Origin: M3007 sp964481485
GTDB lineage: Bacteria > Bacteroidota > Bacteroidia > Chitinophagales > Saprospiraceae
Length of the DNA: 20,194 bases
NCBI GenBank assembly: GCA_964481485.1
Contig: CAYZVM010000104.1
Span: 1 to 20,194 of the forward strand
Direction of reading: 5' to 3'
A program made the position numbers and the translations under genes. The notes below the pieces were generated by a model. It saw only the letters and a program-made list of their open reading frames with translations, was not told the origin of the DNA and made no database searches. Of this stretch, positions 8,624-15,495 are shown one piece after another. Position 1 is the first letter of the stretch, and the number at the start of each line of letters is the position of its first letter.

Positions 8624-9304
8624 ATGAAAAATCTGCTATTCGCCCTGTTGGCTTTGTTTTCCTTCAACATTCTTTCTGCGCAAACCGGCAAAGCACCTGC
8701 CGAACAAAACGACCCAGCGGCAAAGAAAATCCTTGATAAGATTCGGAAAAAATACGAAGGCTACAAGTCGCTCGAAGCCTCATTTGCCCTCACAATTGAA
8801 TTGCCTGGCCAAAAGCAAGAAGTTCAAAAAGGCACCATCGCGCAGGACGGCGATGCCAAATTTCGCCTCGAAATGGATCAACAAGTCATCATCAGCGACG
8901 GCAAAACGACTTGGGTCTATCTGAAAAAAATCAACGAGGTGCAGATAAACGATGCCGACCCGAAAGACACCGAAAATGGTTTTCTTACACCAAAAGACTT
9001 GCTGAAACGCTACCAAAAAGGCGACTACCTCTACGCCGTGACGGATAAGACGACCGAGAGCGGCAAATTGCTCACCCATGTCGAGTTCAAGCCGAAAGAC
9101 AAAAATTCGGAATATTCCAAACTCCGTGTCAGCGTGGACGAGAAAGCAAGTTCGGTTCAGAGCGTCAAGGCATTTGGCAAAGACGGTTCGCGCTACAGCT
9201 TCAGCATCAGCAAGTTAACACCGAACAAACAATTCGCTGCCGAACATTTTACCTTTGACGTAAAGAAATATCCGGGCGTGAAAGTGGAAGATTTGCGGAT
9301 GTGA
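8624..9304 (+). CDS. lolA: LolA-type outer-membrane lipoprotein carrier
   Basis: A 226-residue periplasmic carrier that, by family, receives lipoproteins from the LolCDE transporter and delivers them to the outer membrane. A signal peptide covers about residues 1-19 (ending NILSA, then Q). The mature part has the LolA layout: an N-terminal helix DPAAKKILDKIRKKYEGYKS, then EASFALTIELPGQ, strands GDAKFRLEMDQQVIISDGKT and TWVYLKKINEVQI, and late strands VDEKASSVQSVKAFGKDGSRYS. The FRLE and the ISDGKTTWVY steps are typical of Bacteroidota LolA. It lies 70 bases after the PorP/SprF gene on the same strand and may be co-transcribed, with the same A-rich leader (GCAAAAC) before the ATG. Its end converges with the permease gene, four bases apart. 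Confidence 0.85.
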   Translation: MKNLLFALLALFSFNILSAQTGKAPAEQNDPAAKKILDKIRKKYEGYKSLEASFALTIELPGQKQEVQKGTIAQDGDAKFRLEMDQQVIISDGKTTWVYLKKINEVQINDADPKDTENGFLTPKDLLKRYQKGDYLYAVTDKTTESGKLLTHVEFKPKDKNSEYSKLRVSVDEKASSVQSVKAFGKDGSRYSFSISKLTPNKQFAAEHFTFDVKKYPGVKVEDLRM

Positions 9305-9308
9305 GGCA

Positions 9309-10526
9309 TCAACTTTTCTTGCCCTCGCTCAATGCTTCCCCAATCGCGTTCAAAGCCAGCACCGTCACGCATATCGCCAGACCCGGCGGCAGCGCCACCC
9401 ACCAATCGGTAGGGTAGGAGCGGGCGCTGTTGAGCAAGCTCCCCCATGATTTGCCTCGAAATTCGTCGCCACCAAAACCAAGAAACGACAACGCCGCCTC
9501 CAGCAACACCGCCCCGGCTACCCCAAACGCGAAAGCAATCAAAGTCGAGCGGAGCGCATTGGGCAGAGCATGGCGCAACAGTATCCGTGTTTCTGGCAGC
9601 CCCAGCCCCCGTGCCGCCGTCACGAAATCCAGTTCGCGCACACGCAGCAAATCCGCCCGCACGAACCGCGCCACCCCCGTCCAGCTCATCGCCCCGATGA
9701 GCGCGATCATCAGCCAGATAGATTGGCCTTGCGGCATCAGCGCGGCAATGGCGATGACAAAAATGAGCTTAGGGATAGAGTTGAACACTTCCGCCAATCG
9801 CATAATGAGCAAATCCGCTGGCACTGTGATGGCTTTCGAAAAAAAGAAAAACCAGCCAAGCAGCCGACTTAAACCATTGAAAAAGAGTATAATGCCAAAA
9901 AAGACAAGGGTGGAAACGCCCCATTCTGCCAACGTTTCGGCCTCCTGCAAGGCATATTGCCGGGCTGTAAAAGCGTAAAACCACGCAACCGGCAGCCCCA
10001 GTAAAGTAAACCACAATTGGCCTCTTTGCACCCGCAGACGGTCGTCGCCCCAAAAACCCGCCAATGCTCCCAACAGCAATCCAATACCCATCGCCATCAC
10101 CATGGCCGTTACTCCGGTCAGCGCTGCAATCCGTGCGCCCGATACCAAGCCCGCCGCCACATCGCGCCCTCGATCGTCCGTGCCGAGCCAGTGCCGAAAT
10201 GCGCCGGGCAACTCCGGGTGCGCCGCGCCCGGCCGCGCCCGGCCTGCCACCGGAGAAGCGATTTCGCCCGGAGAAAAAGGTATCGGGGCAAAAACAGCAG
10301 ATTCGTAAGGGAAAGCCCTCCAAAGATTTGTGACACGAATCGAATCCAACAAAGGATGCCCAAATGGGACGTTTTTGTCCGCCCACACCGTGCGCAGCCC
10401 CGGCCAGAAAGATTCCCCGCCGATTCGGCAATACAACGGACGCCCGTTGGCGAGGAAATCCCGTCCCAGTGCCAGAAAAAGCAAGATGCCGAGTATCCAA
10501 AATGCAGGGCGAAGTTTAGTTGTCAT
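9309..10526 (-). CDS. ABC transporter permease, dipeptide/oligopeptide (DppC/OppC) type
   Basis: A 405-residue inner-membrane permease of the binding-protein-dependent family. The first membrane helix is at about 8-24. A periplasmic segment (about 25-110) precedes RHWLGTDDRGRDV (111-123), the hallmark of the DppC/OppC subgroup. Further helices are near 133-158, 171-188, 202-227, 251-285, 327-347 and 377-397. The cytoplasmic EAA loop, which contacts the ATPase, is visible around 290-325 (FVTAARGLGLPETRILLRHALPNAL). The protein is longer than the usual 280-300 residues because of the N-terminal periplasmic segment and an extra hydrophobic stretch (about 170-235) before the EAA half. No ATPase, partner permease or binding protein is nearby, so the substrate (peptides by family) is an inference. 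It starts 11 bases after the kinase stop, which indicates an operon. Confidence 0.88.
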   Translation of the reverse strand: MTTKLRPAFWILGILLFLALGRDFLANGRPLYCRIGGESFWPGLRTVWADKNVPFGHPLLDSIRVTNLWRAFPYESAVFAPIPFSPGEIASPVAGRARPGAAHPELPGAFRHWLGTDDRGRDVAAGLVSGARIAALTGVTAMVMAMGIGLLLGALAGFWGDDRLRVQRGQLWFTLLGLPVAWFYAFTARQYALQEAETLAEWGVSTLVFFGIILFFNGLSRLLGWFFFFSKAITVPADLLIMRLAEVFNSIPKLIFVIAIAALMPQGQSIWLMIALIGAMSWTGVARFVRADLLRVRELDFVTAARGLGLPETRILLRHALPNALRSTLIAFAFGVAGAVLLEAALSFLGFGGDEFRGKSWGSLLNSARSYPTDWWVALPPGLAICVTVLALNAIGEALSEGKKS

Positions 10527-10537
10527 TTATTGTGCGT

Positions 10538-11422
10538 TCATTCAAACGGAAAAACAATCCTGAATTCATTTTCCAAACACGCCGCCGATGACCGATTTTT
10601 TGCAAAACCGAGCATAAACCCGCCACCGCCCGCGCCGCAGATTTTCAAGATAAAATCCTCATTATCAATATTTTTTTGCCAAAAACTTTTTACCGTCGCG
10701 GGAATCATCGGGCGGAAATGCTCAAATTGGAAATGCGAAACGTGCCGCAGGTTTTGCCAAAAATTGTTGCCATCGGCATTCAGCCAAGCCTGCACCGTCG
10801 CCTCGTGGGCGGGCAACAATTCAGCGTTCATTTTTTCCGAAAAAACTGCATCGCCGCTTTGTTCCAAAAACCACTGAACAAGTGGGCCTGTTTGGCGCGG
10901 CAAATTCGTGTCAAGCAGAAAAACGACCGGGCGATTATCTTGCCACTCAGCCATTTCAGCCACCGACACTTCAGTTTTGTTTTTGATTACCAATGGTTTA
11001 TTTAAATAACTCGTCAGCGGGTCGATACCCGAACTCGCACCGTGGAAGAAACTTTCCATCCGCGCAAAAACAGTTTTTAATTTCACCAAATCACCCGTTT
11101 TCGTTCGGCAATAGCGGTCGTAAACCGCCGCGCACAGCGCCCCCGAGCTACCCAATCCATAACCGACCGGGATATTAGAACGAAAAAAAAGGCCGAACAA
11201 CAAGTCTTTCTTCAGCTGCGCCACATCCATGCCCGGCACCTCTTTCCACAAATCGCTGTCGGCAAATTCAGAAAGGCGCATTTGCAGGCCTCGAATGTCC
11301 GCTTTGGGGCTTGCTTGTTCCCATTGTCCATTGAAAGTCGGCACTGGTACAGACAACGCCGAGGCACCAAGCAAGAGAACGTGCTCACCGAAAAGGAGGA
11401 GTTTGGCAGGATAGTTTCGCAT
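10538..11422 (-). CDS. mvk: GHMP kinase, probable mevalonate kinase
   Basis: A 294-residue cytoplasmic kinase of the GHMP superfamily. All three superfamily motifs are visible: YPAKLLLFGEHVLLLG at residues 4-19 (motif 1, Lys7), PVGYGLGSSGALCAAVY at 85-101 (phosphate loop), and KICGAGGGGFMLGF at 260-273 (motif 3). ESFFHGASSGIDP at 123-135 resembles mevalonate kinases, with Asp134 as the likely catalytic base. Mevalonate kinase phosphorylates mevalonate with ATP on the way to isopentenyl diphosphate. An in-frame ATG at 11455 would add 11 residues; the 11422 ATG (MRNYPAKLLL) is preferred because it puts motif 1 at the family's usual distance from the start. Neither start has a strong ribosome site. 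The permease follows after 11 bases. Other GHMP sugar kinases are possible but less likely. Confidence 0.82.
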   Translation of the reverse strand: MRNYPAKLLLFGEHVLLLGASALSVPVPTFNGQWEQASPKADIRGLQMRLSEFADSDLWKEVPGMDVAQLKKDLLFGLFFRSNIPVGYGLGSSGALCAAVYDRYCRTKTGDLVKLKTVFARMESFFHGASSGIDPLTSYLNKPLVIKNKTEVSVAEMAEWQDNRPVVFLLDTNLPRQTGPLVQWFLEQSGDAVFSEKMNAELLPAHEATVQAWLNADGNNFWQNLRHVSHFQFEHFRPMIPATVKSFWQKNIDNEDFILKICGAGGGGFMLGFAKNRSSAACLENEFRIVFPFE

Positions 11423-11584
11423 GGCGCAAAAGTGCGAAATCGAAATCGGATTCATGAAAAATTAAGAACCATTCCATCATTGCGCCGAGGTATTAGCTGC
11501 TTCCGAACAATCATTACCTTCGCGCTGTTTTTTTGCCCTTCGCAAATTTTTTCGTTCACTCAATCACCCATTCACTCATTCAAT
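11423..11584. promoter_or_regulatory. Divergent spacer between kinase and gcvP
   Basis: This 162-base region must drive gcvP (plus) and the kinase operon (minus). It is pyrimidine-rich on the plus strand just before the gcvP ATG, and TTCACTCA occurs twice 16 bases apart (11555-11562 and 11571-11578). A possible -7 element is TACCTTCG at 11515-11522, but its TTG partner is badly spaced. No tandem glycine-riboswitch architecture was recognised. Confidence 0.35.
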
Positions 11585-14455
11585 ATGAGTCAATTCCCAC
11601 ACCCGGACAGGTTCGTCCGCCGGCATATCGGGCCCAGCGAGGCCGACACCCATAAAATGCTGAAAACCCTCAAAGTCAATTCGTTGGATGAGTTGATTGG
11701 GCAAACGGTCCCCGACAGCATTCGCCTGAAAAAACCGCTCAACCTTCCGCCCGCCCTTTCCGAATTCGAGTATTTGCAAGATTTGAAAAAAGCCGCGCTG
11801 CAAAACCGCGTGATGCGCAACTACATCGGCATGGGCTACTACGGCACCATCACGCCATCGGTCATCGCCCGCAATGTGTTTCAAAACCCTGGCTGGTACA
11901 CCCAATACACGCCTTATCAAGCTGAAATCGCGCAAGGCCGCCTCGAAAGCCTGCTCAATTTCCAGACGATGGTGAGCGACTTGACCGGCCTGCCCATCGC
12001 CAACGCCAGCCTGCTCGACGAGGGTACGGCCGCTGCCGAGGCGATGCACATGTTTTATGCTGAAAAGAACAAACGGGCAAAACCCGGCGAGGAAGCCAAC
12101 GAGTTTTTTGTGTCCGACAAAGTGTTTCCACAAACAATTGATGTGCTGAAAACTCGTGCTTTGCCACACGGAATTCAACTCGTCATTGGCGATTGGAAGT
12201 CATACAATTTTTCAGAAAAAACCTTTGGCGTATTGCTCCAATACCCTGATAAAGAAGGAAATGTGGAAGATTATCGCGCCTTTGTGGAAAAAGCGAAAGC
12301 GCACATGACCTATGTTTGTGTCGCTGCTGACATTCTCGCGCTGGCACTCCTCAAGCCGCCCGGCGAATGGGGTGCCGACGTGGCTGTTGGCAACACGCAG
12401 CGCTTCGGTGTGCCGATTGGTTACGGCGGCCCGCACGCGGCATATTTCGCTTGTTCGGAGGATTTCAAGCGCCAGATTCCTGGCCGTATCATCGGCGTTT
12501 CGATGGACAAGCACGGCAACCGCGCCCTGCGCATGGCGCTCCAAACCCGCGAACAACACATCCGTCGCGAAAAAGCAACTTCCAATATTTGCACTGCACA
12601 GGCACTGCTTGCAAACATGGCTGCTATGTATGCCGTTTATCACGGCCCGAAGGGTATTCGCGGCATCGCTGAGCGGACGCACAAAATGGCAGTCGCGCTC
12701 TCAGCGGCATTGGAAAAAGCAGGGTTCAAACAAACCAACTCGTATCTTTTCGATACGCTGCACATTGAACTTGCTGAAAACCAATTCGTTGATGTTCGAA
12801 AAAGAGCTGAACAAGCGGGCATCAATTTCTTTTATGAAAAAAATGCCCTGCAAATTGCGCTCGACGAAACGACCACGGAAGAGGATTTGAATGACATCCT
12901 GAAAGTCTTTGGCGTTGCGGGCGGCATTAACGAACAACAAACAACGAACAACGAACAGCGGCTTGCGCTTGTGCGTGAAAGCACCTATCTGACCCACCCG
13001 GTTTTCAACACCTACCACACCGAGAGCGACATGATGCGCTACGTCAAACGGCTCGAAAACCGTGACCTGTCACTCATGCACTCCATGATTTCGCTCGGCT
13101 CCTGCACGATGAAATTGAACGCTGCGACGCAGATGATTCCGGTGAGTTGGGAGAATTGGGCGAACATGCACCCCTTCCAACCTGCCGAGCAAGTGAAAGG
13201 TTACGCCCACATTATCAGCGAGTTGGAAAAATATTTGTGCGAAATAACAGGCTTTGAGGCTTGCTCTTTGCAGCCCAATTCCGGCGCACAAGGTGAGTAC
13301 GCTGGCCTCATGGCCATTCGTGCCTATCATCAGGCCAACGGCGGCACCCATCGAGATGTGGCGCTCATTCCGTCCTCCGCACACGGTACCAATCCCGCTT
13401 CGGCGGTCATGGCCGGCATGGAGGTCGTGGTAGTGGCTTGCGACGAACGCGGCAATATTGACGTGTCGGATTTGAAAGCAAAAGCCGAGCAACACGCTGC
13501 CAACCTTGCCTGCCTCATGGTGACGTACCCTTCCACACACGGCGTGTTCGAGGCAGAAATCATTGAAATTTGCCAAATAATCCACCAATACGGCGGCAAA
13601 GTGTACATGGATGGCGCGAACATGAACGCCCAAGTCGGCCTTACCAGTCCGGCTACAATCGGCGCAGATGTTTGCCATTTGAATTTGCACAAGACCTTCG
13701 CCATTCCGCACGGCGGTGGCGGCCCGGGCATGGGGCCGATTTGCTGCAACACGAGCCTCGCGCCATTTTTGCCCAAACACGTTTTCGCTGAAACAGGCGG
13801 CGCACAAGGCACGACGGCGATTTCAGCCGCTCCTTGGGGCAGTGCGAGCATCCTGCTGATTTCTTATGCTTACATCAAAATGCTTGGTGCAGAAGGAGTT
13901 ACTGACTCTACGAAGTACGCCATCTTGAATGCGAACTACATGAAAGCCCGCCTGAAAGAAGTTTACCAAATTCTTTACACCGGCGACAAAGGACGCTGCG
14001 CACACGAGTTTATCCTCGATTTGCGACCGTTCAAAACGCTGGTGAGCGCCGAAGACGTGGCTAAAAGATTGATGGACTACGGCTTCCATGCGCCCACGTT
14101 GTCGTTCCCGGTGGCGGGCACGATTATGATAGAGCCGACGGAAAGCGAGAGCAAGGCCGAACTTGACCGTTTTTGCGACGCGCTCTTGGCGATTCGGAAG
14201 GAGATCGACGAAATCGCGGCTGGTGATTATGACTTGGAAGACAATGTGTTGCACAATGCGCCGCACACTGTTGACGAAACGACTTCCGACAAATGGAACC
14301 ACAAATACAGTCGCGAAAAGGCGGCTTTCCCGGTGCCTTATCTGCGCCAGGGTTTCAAATTCTGGGCGACGACGGGTCGAATTGACCAAGCATTCGGCGA
14401 CCGGAACTTAGTGTGCACTTGCCCGCCGATAGAAGCGTACGCGACTGCGGAATGA
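11585..14455 (+). CDS. gcvP: Glycine dehydrogenase (decarboxylating), P-protein of the glycine cleavage system
   Basis: A 956-residue PLP enzyme that decarboxylates glycine and passes the aminomethyl group to the lipoyl H-protein. It is the fused, homodimer type, of normal family length (about 960). The start at 11585 (MSQFPHPDRFVRRHIGPSEADT) matches the family N-terminus; the same frame is open upstream to 11282, but that part is antisense to the kinase gene. Family landmarks: RNYIGMGYYGTITPSVIARN, LDEGTAAAEAMHMFY, GVPIGYGGPHAAYFA, SLGSCTMKLNAATQMIPV, QPNSGAQGEYAGL and SAHGTNPASAVMAGM. The PLP lysine is Lys703 in HLNLHKTFAIPHGGGGPGMGP. The linker between the two homologous halves holds a short repeat (TTNNEQ). 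No gcvT or gcvH is near. A strong terminator follows 22 bases after the stop. Confidence 0.97.
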   Translation: MSQFPHPDRFVRRHIGPSEADTHKMLKTLKVNSLDELIGQTVPDSIRLKKPLNLPPALSEFEYLQDLKKAALQNRVMRNYIGMGYYGTITPSVIARNVFQNPGWYTQYTPYQAEIAQGRLESLLNFQTMVSDLTGLPIANASLLDEGTAAAEAMHMFYAEKNKRAKPGEEANEFFVSDKVFPQTIDVLKTRALPHGIQLVIGDWKSYNFSEKTFGVLLQYPDKEGNVEDYRAFVEKAKAHMTYVCVAADILALALLKPPGEWGADVAVGNTQRFGVPIGYGGPHAAYFACSEDFKRQIPGRIIGVSMDKHGNRALRMALQTREQHIRREKATSNICTAQALLANMAAMYAVYHGPKGIRGIAERTHKMAVALSAALEKAGFKQTNSYLFDTLHIELAENQFVDVRKRAEQAGINFFYEKNALQIALDETTTEEDLNDILKVFGVAGGINEQQTTNNEQRLALVRESTYLTHPVFNTYHTESDMMRYVKRLENRDLSLMHSMISLGSCTMKLNAATQMIPVSWENWANMHPFQPAEQVKGYAHIISELEKYLCEITGFEACSLQPNSGAQGEYAGLMAIRAYHQANGGTHRDVALIPSSAHGTNPASAVMAGMEVVVVACDERGNIDVSDLKAKAEQHAANLACLMVTYPSTHGVFEAEIIEICQIIHQYGGKVYMDGANMNAQVGLTSPATIGADVCHLNLHKTFAIPHGGGGPGMGPICCNTSLAPFLPKHVFAETGGAQGTTAISAAPWGSASILLISYAYIKMLGAEGVTDSTKYAILNANYMKARLKEVYQILYTGDKGRCAHEFILDLRPFKTLVSAEDVAKRLMDYGFHAPTLSFPVAGTIMIEPTESESKAELDRFCDALLAIRKEIDEIAAGDYDLEDNVLHNAPHTVDETTSDKWNHKYSREKAAFPVPYLRQGFKFWATTGRIDQAFGDRNLVCTCPPIEAYATAE
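12929..12961 (+). repeat. Short in-frame repeat encoding NEQQTTNNEQR in gcvP
   Basis: Residues 449-459 of GcvP lie between the N-terminal and C-terminal halves, a region that varies in length among P-proteins. The codons CAAACAACGAACAACGAACA are built from the same AAC/CAA words, in the same frame, as the segment in the rnr linker (1936-1965). Confidence 0.5.
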
Positions 14456-14477
14456 CGATTTGTAACTTTCAATTTAC

Positions 14478-14520
14478 AAAAGCAGGCTGCCGGGAACACT
14501 CCAGGCAGCCTGCTTTTTTT
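14478..14520 (+). terminator. Rho-independent terminator of gcvP (repeat family copy A)
   Basis: Arms 14478-14491 and 14504-14517 pair perfectly over 14 bp (core AGCAGGCTGCC with GGCAGCCTGCT), around a 12-base loop, with seven T from 14514. It lies 22 bases after the gcvP stop. The arm sequence recurs at 15315 and 19432. Confidence 0.93.
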
Positions 14521-14549
14521 AGTTGCTAAACTGTTTTATATTTCGCGCT

Positions 14550-14628
14550 TGATTTGATAAATTTTGTCTCTTGGGGGGTTAGTCTGAAAAGTCAGAAAGA
14601 CCGAAAGTATTTTTGGTTTCCGTTTCAT
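14550..14628 (+). repeat. Composite repeat, distal part, copy A
   Basis: TGATTTGATAA (14550-14560), a run of six G (14573-14578) and GTCAGAAAGACCGAAAG (14591-14607), followed by a TTTGGTTTCC-like end, recur in the same order downstream of the next gene at 15348-15426. Here ACCGAAA can pair with the following TTTTGGT. The block ends shortly before the ATG at 14643, so it would lie in the 5' leader or promoter of the beta-barrel gene. Confidence 0.6.
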
Positions 14629-14642
14629 AAAAACTATTTCAA

Positions 14643-15296
14643 ATGAAACCAGCCTTTCTCTTTTTTTTCGCGAGCTGTTTTTCAGTGTTGACGGCAACAG
14701 CCCAAACTCATTGGGGCACCCGCGTCCAGACGAGCAAAATTGTTGTTCGGTTGAATGGCCAAGAGTACTGGCAACCGCTTGATTGGCATGCTTTTGTGCT
14801 TGCCGAAACCAATTTGGGCGCGGACTTTTGGCTTCAGCCCGAATTAGGGTTTGGCACCCGCCACACAGTCTATCACTCGCGCAGCCGGGGGCACAGCTTC
14901 ATGTATAGATACAATCTATTTCAGGTGCAGACAAATTTGCTCTGTAAGTACCTAGTTGATATGGGGAACTGGAAAACCTTTCCGTATATAGGTTTGACAA
15001 CAGATTATACCATATCAGGGCAATTGCATTATGATGGGTGGGCGATTCAGTACCAAGCCCCGACGGCCTCGTTTGAAAATCAGATGCACCTAGGCTTTGA
15101 TTACTATCACTACAAACGATTTACTTATGGGCCGATATTTGGGGTTTCTCTCCAGATTCCTGTAAAAAATGGCAGATTCGTTTTTGATGTGCGTTGCAGC
15201 ACTTATTCCTTGAGCGTAATTCCTTGCGAAGGTTGTAACGCTAAAGAAGGGAGTTTCAGCCTCGGCGCAGGCTATATTTTCGGTACAGGTAATTGA
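14643..15296 (+). CDS. Small outer-membrane beta-barrel protein, PorT-like fold
   Basis: A 217-residue exported protein of unknown specific role. A signal peptide covers about residues 1-20 (MKPAFLFFFASCFSVLTATA, then Q). The mature part reads as an eight-strand-like barrel: alternating hydrophobic residues with aromatic girdles, for example WHAFVLAETNLGADFWLQPE, YNLFQVQTNLLCKYLV, FPYIGLTTDYT, YGPIFGVSLQIPV and a last strand GSFSLGAGYIFG. This resembles the outer-membrane beta-barrel (PorT/OMP_b-brl) group common in Bacteroidota, but no diagnostic motif allows a closer name. A late loop holds a Cys-Glu-Gly-Cys pair (PCEGCNA) and another Cys (VRCS) that could form a disulfide. The gene stands alone between copies A and B of a composite repeat, with terminator-like hairpins on both sides, so it is probably monocistronic. 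Confidence 0.75.
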   Translation: MKPAFLFFFASCFSVLTATAQTHWGTRVQTSKIVVRLNGQEYWQPLDWHAFVLAETNLGADFWLQPELGFGTRHTVYHSRSRGHSFMYRYNLFQVQTNLLCKYLVDMGNWKTFPYIGLTTDYTISGQLHYDGWAIQYQAPTASFENQMHLGFDYYHYKRFTYGPIFGVSLQIPVKNGRFVFDVRCSTYSLSVIPCEGCNAKEGSFSLGAGYIFGTGN

Positions 15297-15314
15297 ATAA
15301 TGAAATAGAGAAAA

Positions 15315-15344
15315 CAGGCTGCCGGGAATGTTCCCGGCAGCCTG
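15315..15344 (-). terminator. Perfect 14-bp hairpin (repeat family copy B), likely terminator of the TPR lipoprotein gene
   Basis: CAGGCTGCCGGGAA at 15315-15328 pairs perfectly with 15331-15344 across a two-base loop. On the minus strand it is followed by TTTTCTCTATTTC, fitting termination of the minus-strand gene that ends at 15496. On the plus strand there is no immediate T-run, although it lies 18 bases after the beta-barrel gene stop. It shares its arm with copies A and C. Confidence 0.75.
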
Positions 15345-15347
15345 CGC

Positions 15348-15426
15348 TGATTTGATAAGTTTTACCTTTTTTTGGGGGGGGGAGGAAATTGCAATGTCGG
15401 AAAGACCGAAAGCGCTTTCGTTTTCC
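15348..15426. repeat. Composite repeat, distal part, copy B
   Basis: TGATTTGATAA (15348-15358), a T7-G9 run (15367-15382) and GTCGGAAAGACCGAAAG (15396-15412) repeat the order seen at 14550-14628. Copy B folds well: CGAAAGC/GCTTTCG (15407-15420) is a perfect 14-bp palindrome, and GGAAA (15399-15403) pairs with TTTCC (15422-15426) outside it. It lies between the 3' ends of two convergent genes. Confidence 0.6.
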
Positions 15427-15495
15427 GGAATTACCTGCCATTTGCCCATCCCAAACGGGGTGCAGAAGTAAGCACATCTGGCTCGTTTCGCCAAA

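Noticed and set aside
9305..9308. Terminator between lolA and the permease gene
   Set aside because: Only four bases separate the stops and I found no strong stem with a T-tract overlapping either 3' end.
10017..10877. 286-codon plus-strand frame over the permease and kinase
   Set aside because: Antisense to two recognised genes, rich in Arg, Pro, His and Gln, typical of shadow translation.
11282..11584. N-terminal extension of gcvP by 101 codons
   Set aside because: It is antisense to the kinase gene, has no P-protein similarity, and the 11585 ATG gives the normal family length and N-terminus.
13070..13807. 245-codon minus-strand frame inside gcvP
   Set aside because: Antisense shadow; gcvP is unbroken and conserved here.
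14478..15344. CRISPR or tandem array made of the repeated hairpins
   Set aside because: Copies are irregularly spaced by hundreds to thousands of bases, lack spacers of even length, and no cas gene is present.
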